Part shown: in pieces, positions 61,801-64,000 of the stretch
How positions within the stretch are numbered: the stretch's first letter is position 1
Layout: every line of letters starts with the position of its first letter
Position numbers and translations under genes: made by a program
The notes under the pieces: generated by a model
The model's input: the letters and a program-made list of their open reading frames with translations, nothing else
Told to the model about the DNA's origin: nothing
Databases searched by the model: none
NCBI RefSeq assembly: GCF_937952055.1
Contig: NZ_CALFYO010000034.1
Location: 44,579-108,578 of the forward strand
Reading direction: 5' to 3'
From: an uncultured Piscinibacter sp.
GTDB lineage: Bacteria; Pseudomonadota; Gammaproteobacteria; Burkholderiales; Burkholderiaceae_C
DNA: 64,000 bases

Positions 61801-62099
61801 TTGCGGTGGACACCGCGCGCGGCGGCTTCAAGACGCCGAAGGACGGGCTGCCGATGGAAAACGGGCAGCGCGCCTGGTACCTGATGGTGACCGGCCCGAG
61901 CGTCGTGCAGGGCCGCCACCAGGCCGTGCCGGAGCTGCGCTGGGGCTTCTCGGTGCAGGACGAGGCCTTCATCCGCGCGCAGCGCGAACGCGTGATGGGC
62001 ATGGGGCCGCAGGAGCGGCGCGCGAAGCGCGGCGTCTACGACGAGGCGGTGCGCGATGCCTCGCGGGTGGACGAGGCCCCGCAGGAGAAGAAGCCGTAA
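58860..62099 (+). CDS. Large lipoprotein with two haem c motifs, DUF1501 partner
   Basis: 1079 residues. A signal peptide ends with lipobox VALVGGC (Cys23). Haem c sites CMQCH (211-215) and CTECH (375-379) are visible. Further Cys pairs occur around 340-350 and 470-480, and again near 815-900 in the C-terminal third. The 370-460 region resembles a small cytochrome c domain (SKGCTECHGGASPAGGLNL...MPPGG). Residues about 985-1040 resemble a FecR-like strand region (GQTLAVGDLIEIPRGATLAVDTARGG). The layout recalls planctomycete cytochrome proteins paired with DUF1501, but no exact family is recognised. It likely forms an envelope redox complex with the DUF1501 protein. Confidence 0.7.
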   Translation: MKTPSIRVLRWFALLLVALVGGCSPSCSLFTTIPSDDAGDASFVRQAVPKLLGRKVRGTEETRLLVDVIAATPNGRGREELLGALMQDAEFSTHWQENLVDMLRVNRSGHKAQTSCYGAPLRASSDAALADFLLARRADLSGFGGTPPAAFNMSDVLASSFATDNVFAAYSAHLFAMQSKPLQGAEANEENQRTDMAETFMHAYLHRKSECMQCHNSSFSTTGPQTYWKRAWPVFGKFEKAVFANEQGGDPGQISSLFRTGASGGVFDDPSSAPPRTPWSSLTNCGSFRSAAASVDTHGPAPHLTQPLPVGSSIWTVQSLLDEGRRSLALNGLVRHKPAACSACGTPACAGGVGPAPLPEPATGDVKTLLTSKGCTECHGGASPAGGLNLAAANWTDNLLDQPSQRDATVLRVARGNAAASMLSRKVRGTAGSGTRMPPGGPYLSAAEMTQIDNWIASLPPAGAPMACAACTTDVCTATPSEVDGPPALAFLLAMNITDQVWTETMGAPLTIANYFPRTQSQSNVLWYLSEYTLVPNDWSLRSLLQRIMLSDYFNRKSPQSTGAASPYDEPLVLDPWAEIDPRFPPVAQPGWTAASMAAPVPDPVYSAAAQPANHKNSMAEGIHRYSARSLTYSMHAALGWPAPKRFADASYPGSELTKSIGQFVRDAEPGFRDTDFQGLLTWEAQHKTCTKPVAGADWINRLVDAVGPFNAANPGAPIRMRDAVLTMKDWFINDPQIRVDALPHDGGLLEKALLNDFFGVPDLDTALADVSSPAARNTLEGQLREYCGVLVQSPQYWLAGIAAAGSLGPAPRLRVCNGTPCTYQEMCQQLAGGMTRAGSALQLNCSAGSVTVTERPQLRPWRDWQQLCTGGRCGFWRLPIALDACLRQGDPQACLPRQPPRFDIGCQRIDCGGGPLPPLDRTGRFAPALLLGWFEGAKVDAARGVRVLGEPGSKSPPRPLERGQTLAVGDLIEIPRGATLAVDTARGGFKTPKDGLPMENGQRAWYLMVTGPSVVQGRHQAVPELRWGFSVQDEAFIRAQRERVMGMGPQERRAKRGVYDEAVRDASRVDEAPQEKKP

Positions 62100-62113
62100 C
62101 GCGGGCTGGGCGC

Positions 62114-62136
62114 GCGCGGGGGATCGACGCCCGCGC
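62114..62136. terminator. GC hairpin between convergent lipoprotein and MATE genes
   Basis: GCGCGGG (62114-62120) and CCCGCGC (62130-62136) form a 7-bp stem with a 9-nt loop in the 48-bp convergent gap. There is no T-tract, so it is at best a weak bidirectional terminator. Confidence 0.35.
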
Positions 62137-62147
62137 CCGCCGCCGCT

Positions 62148-63578
62148 TCAGACTTTCACGGCCTTCCACCTCCCGCGGGTGAACAGCCACAGCGTGAACA
62201 GGCCCACCGAGGTCTCGGAGACGAACACGGCCCAGAACACGCCGGTGGCCTGCAGGTCGAGCTGCAAGGCCAGCAGCCAGGCCAGCGGGATCTGGATCAG
62301 CCAGAAGAACACGAGGTTGATCTTCGTCGGCGTGACCGTGTCTCCCGCGCCGTTGAAGGCCTGCACCGAGACCATCCACCAGCCGTAGACGAAGTAGGAG
62401 TACGACAGGATGCGCAGCCACTCGGCACCGATGTCGACCACCGCCTGCTCGCTGGTGAACAGGCCCATCAGCTCGCGCGGGACGAGGAAGAACACCACCG
62501 ACACCGCGAGGGTGAAGACCATGTTGTACCAGCCGATGCGCCACACCGACGTCTCGGCGCGGCCGGGCTCGCCGGCGCCGAGGTTCTGACCCACCAGGGT
62601 GGCGGCGGCGTTGGACATGCCCCAGGCCGGCATCAGGGTGAACATCATCAGGCGGATGGCGATCGTGGCGCCGGCCACTGCCTCGCTGCCGACGGCGGCG
62701 AGGATGCGCATGAGGAAGATCCATGCCGTCATCGCGACGATCATCTGGCCGATGCCGCCGAGCGAGGTGCGCACGATGTGCCACAGGGCCTCGGCCTGCA
62801 AGGCGAAGTGCGCCTTGGCGACGCGGATGTGCTGGCTGCCGCGCAGCAGCATCCACAGCTGCATCGCCACACCGGTGCCGCGACCGATGACGGTGGCGAT
62901 CGCCGCGCCCTCGACCCCCAGCGCCGGGATCGGCCCGAGCCCGAAGATCAGGATCGGATCGAGCACGATGTTCACGCCATTGGCGACCCACAGCACCCGC
63001 ATCGCCACCGCCGCGTCGCCGGCGCCGCGGAAGATCGCGTTGCAGACGAACAGCAGCATGAGGATGACGTTGGTGCCCAGCATCCACTGCAGGTAGCCCA
63101 CGCCGTGCGTCAGCGTCCACGCATCGGCGCCCATCAGCTGCAGCAGCTCGCGCGCGAAGACGATGCCGACCCCCGCGAACGGAAGCGAGGCCAGCACGGC
63201 GATCCAGATCGCCTGCGCGGCGCTCAGGGCGGCGGCCTCGCGATCGCCCTCGCCGGTGCGCCGCGCGACGACCGCCGTCACCGCCATCGCCAGGCCGATG
63301 CCGATGGCGTAGAGCAGGAACAGGAAGGTCTCCGTCAGCCCGACCGTCGCGACGGCGGAGGCGCCGAGCTTGGCAACGAACCAGATGTCGACCACCGCGA
63401 ACGTCGACTCGAGCACCAGTTCCAGCACCATGGGCACCGCGAGCAGGAACACGGCGCGCCCCAGCGGGATCTTCGTGTAGTCCGCGCCGGTGCCGCGGAT
63501 CGCGTCGCCGAGCTCGCGCCACAGCGAGCGGGGAGACGCGGCAGGAGCATCGACAGTGATGGAATCGGTCGGGTTCAT
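62148..63578 (-). CDS. MATE family multidrug efflux protein
   Basis: 476 residues from the ATG at 63578. Twelve hydrophobic helices form two homologous halves. The first half opens LLAVPMVLELVLESTFAVVDIWFVAKLG and the second has WGMSNAAATLVGQNLGAGEPGRAE, both MatE signatures. It exports cationic or aromatic compounds against sodium or protons. An extra hydrophilic N-terminal 50 residues precede the first helix. It stands alone between the lipoprotein and the tRNA gene. Confidence 0.88.
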   Translation of the reverse strand: MNPTDSITVDAPAASPRSLWRELGDAIRGTGADYTKIPLGRAVFLLAVPMVLELVLESTFAVVDIWFVAKLGASAVATVGLTETFLFLLYAIGIGLAMAVTAVVARRTGEGDREAAALSAAQAIWIAVLASLPFAGVGIVFARELLQLMGADAWTLTHGVGYLQWMLGTNVILMLLFVCNAIFRGAGDAAVAMRVLWVANGVNIVLDPILIFGLGPIPALGVEGAAIATVIGRGTGVAMQLWMLLRGSQHIRVAKAHFALQAEALWHIVRTSLGGIGQMIVAMTAWIFLMRILAAVGSEAVAGATIAIRLMMFTLMPAWGMSNAAATLVGQNLGAGEPGRAETSVWRIGWYNMVFTLAVSVVFFLVPRELMGLFTSEQAVVDIGAEWLRILSYSYFVYGWWMVSVQAFNGAGDTVTPTKINLVFFWLIQIPLAWLLALQLDLQATGVFWAVFVSETSVGLFTLWLFTRGRWKAVKV

Positions 63579-63853
63579 CGGGACTCCGTTGGCGGCAACG
63601 CGGCTGCGACGCACTTGGCTTGCGCACCACGCCGAGACGACGAACGGAACAGGCGGGAATCGACGGCGGCAAGTGTCCCACCAGATCGCCGGCGTGGGTG
63701 GTGCGAAGGCGGCGCGAGTGGGGCTGCCGCGATGTCACCGTCCTTCTAGCGCAGCCGGATGTCGTGACCAGCGCGCGCTGTTCGCGGCCTGGCATCGCCT
63801 GCCCTGGCGCACCCCCTGCGACTGAGGGTCGCGGCGTCGGGGTCTGCAATGGA

Positions 63854-63879
63854 CAAGGGGCCCACGGACGGGCCCCTTG
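63854..63879 (-). terminator. Hairpin downstream of tRNA-Phe
   Basis: CAAGGGGCCC (63854-63863) pairs perfectly with GGGCCCCTTG (63870-63879) around a 6-nt loop. It lies 45 bases beyond the 3' end of the minus-strand tRNA. The U-tract is poor on the minus strand, so termination may be incomplete or need Rho. Confidence 0.5.
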
Positions 63880-63924
63880 CTCAGACTCTTCGTCCCAATG
63901 CTTGTCGAACGAGGAAGTGGGTGT

Positions 63925-64000
63925 TGGTGGCCAAGGGCGGAATCGAACCACCGACACGCGGATTTTCAATCCGCTGCTCTACCAACTGAGCTACTTGGCC
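63925..64000 (-). tRNA. tRNA-Phe (anticodon GAA)
   Basis: A full 76-nt cloverleaf reads on the minus strand. The acceptor stem GGCCAAG pairs with CTTGGCC, followed by A and an encoded CCA (63925-63927). The D arm is AGCTCAGTTGGTAGAGC, the anticodon loop TTGAAAA gives GAA, and the T arm GGTTCGATTCC is canonical. The gene starts exactly at the window edge. Its promoter lies outside. Confidence 0.97.

Overview
The window is high-GC, densely packed bacterial chromosome. It resembles a betaproteobacterium of the order Burkholderiales, in the Comamonadaceae/Sphaerotilaceae range. The basis is the MobA-type 3-hydroxybenzoate 4-monooxygenase, the Bug-type solute receptor, the fused LivM-LivG transporter subunit and the overall codon bias. 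This placement rests on recognition of families, not on a search. No phage, insertion sequence, integron or CRISPR array was seen. The only RNA gene is a tRNA-Phe(GAA) at the right edge.

Layout. 1-2216: the tail of a PLP-dependent dehydratase, ornithine aminotransferase (rocD) and a divergent Lrp/AsnC regulator. 2271-8756: pobR-pobA (4-hydroxybenzoate to protocatechuate), converging on a complete five-gene HAAT-type ABC importer. 9022-11931: a MetE-core methyltransferase homologue, a TetR regulator, a 38-residue membrane ORF and an alpha/beta hydrolase. 11923-22764: a ten-gene minus-strand operon (crotonase, feruloyl-CoA synthase-type ligase, SDR dehydrogenase, hotdog thioesterase, a second ABC importer, acyl-CoA dehydrogenase, MarR regulator). 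22904-27563: a CouO-like amidohydrolase on the plus strand, then a thiolase and second aryl-CoA ligase under a divergent TetR regulator. 27631-28875: two universal stress proteins. 29028-33883: a third ABC importer plus an ABM-domain protein. 33891-38195: DUF1810, a two-subunit molybdenum hydroxylase and a DUF364 protein. 38344-47924: a response regulator/histidine kinase pair, a haem lipoprotein, a TPR lipoprotein, an M1 aminopeptidase and a DegP/HtrA protease. 48028-51178: small conserved proteins, an ADP-ribosylglycohydrolase and a BNR-repeat/MoaD pair. 51191-56988: mobA, a LysR regulator and a split AtuA plus Bug-receptor operon. 57281-63578: a DUF1501 protein with a 1079-residue di-haem lipoprotein, then a MATE exporter.

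How the genes work together. The left half looks like a platform for plant-derived aromatic acids. Two aryl-CoA ligases, a crotonase, an SDR, a metal-dependent amidohydrolase, a thiolase and a thioesterase together would shorten hydroxycinnamates by beta-oxidative deacetylation to hydroxybenzoates. PobA (para) and MobA (meta) would then give protocatechuate. Three periplasmic-binding-protein importers sit among these genes and probably bring in the acids. The right half is cell-envelope and stress biology. The best regulatory signals are four CTCAC-type repeats at an 11-bp period upstream of degP, echoed upstream of the response regulator; twin 18-bp palindromes between the TetR gene and ligase 2; and a TAGTTA-N7-TAACTA palindrome at the head of the ten-gene operon.
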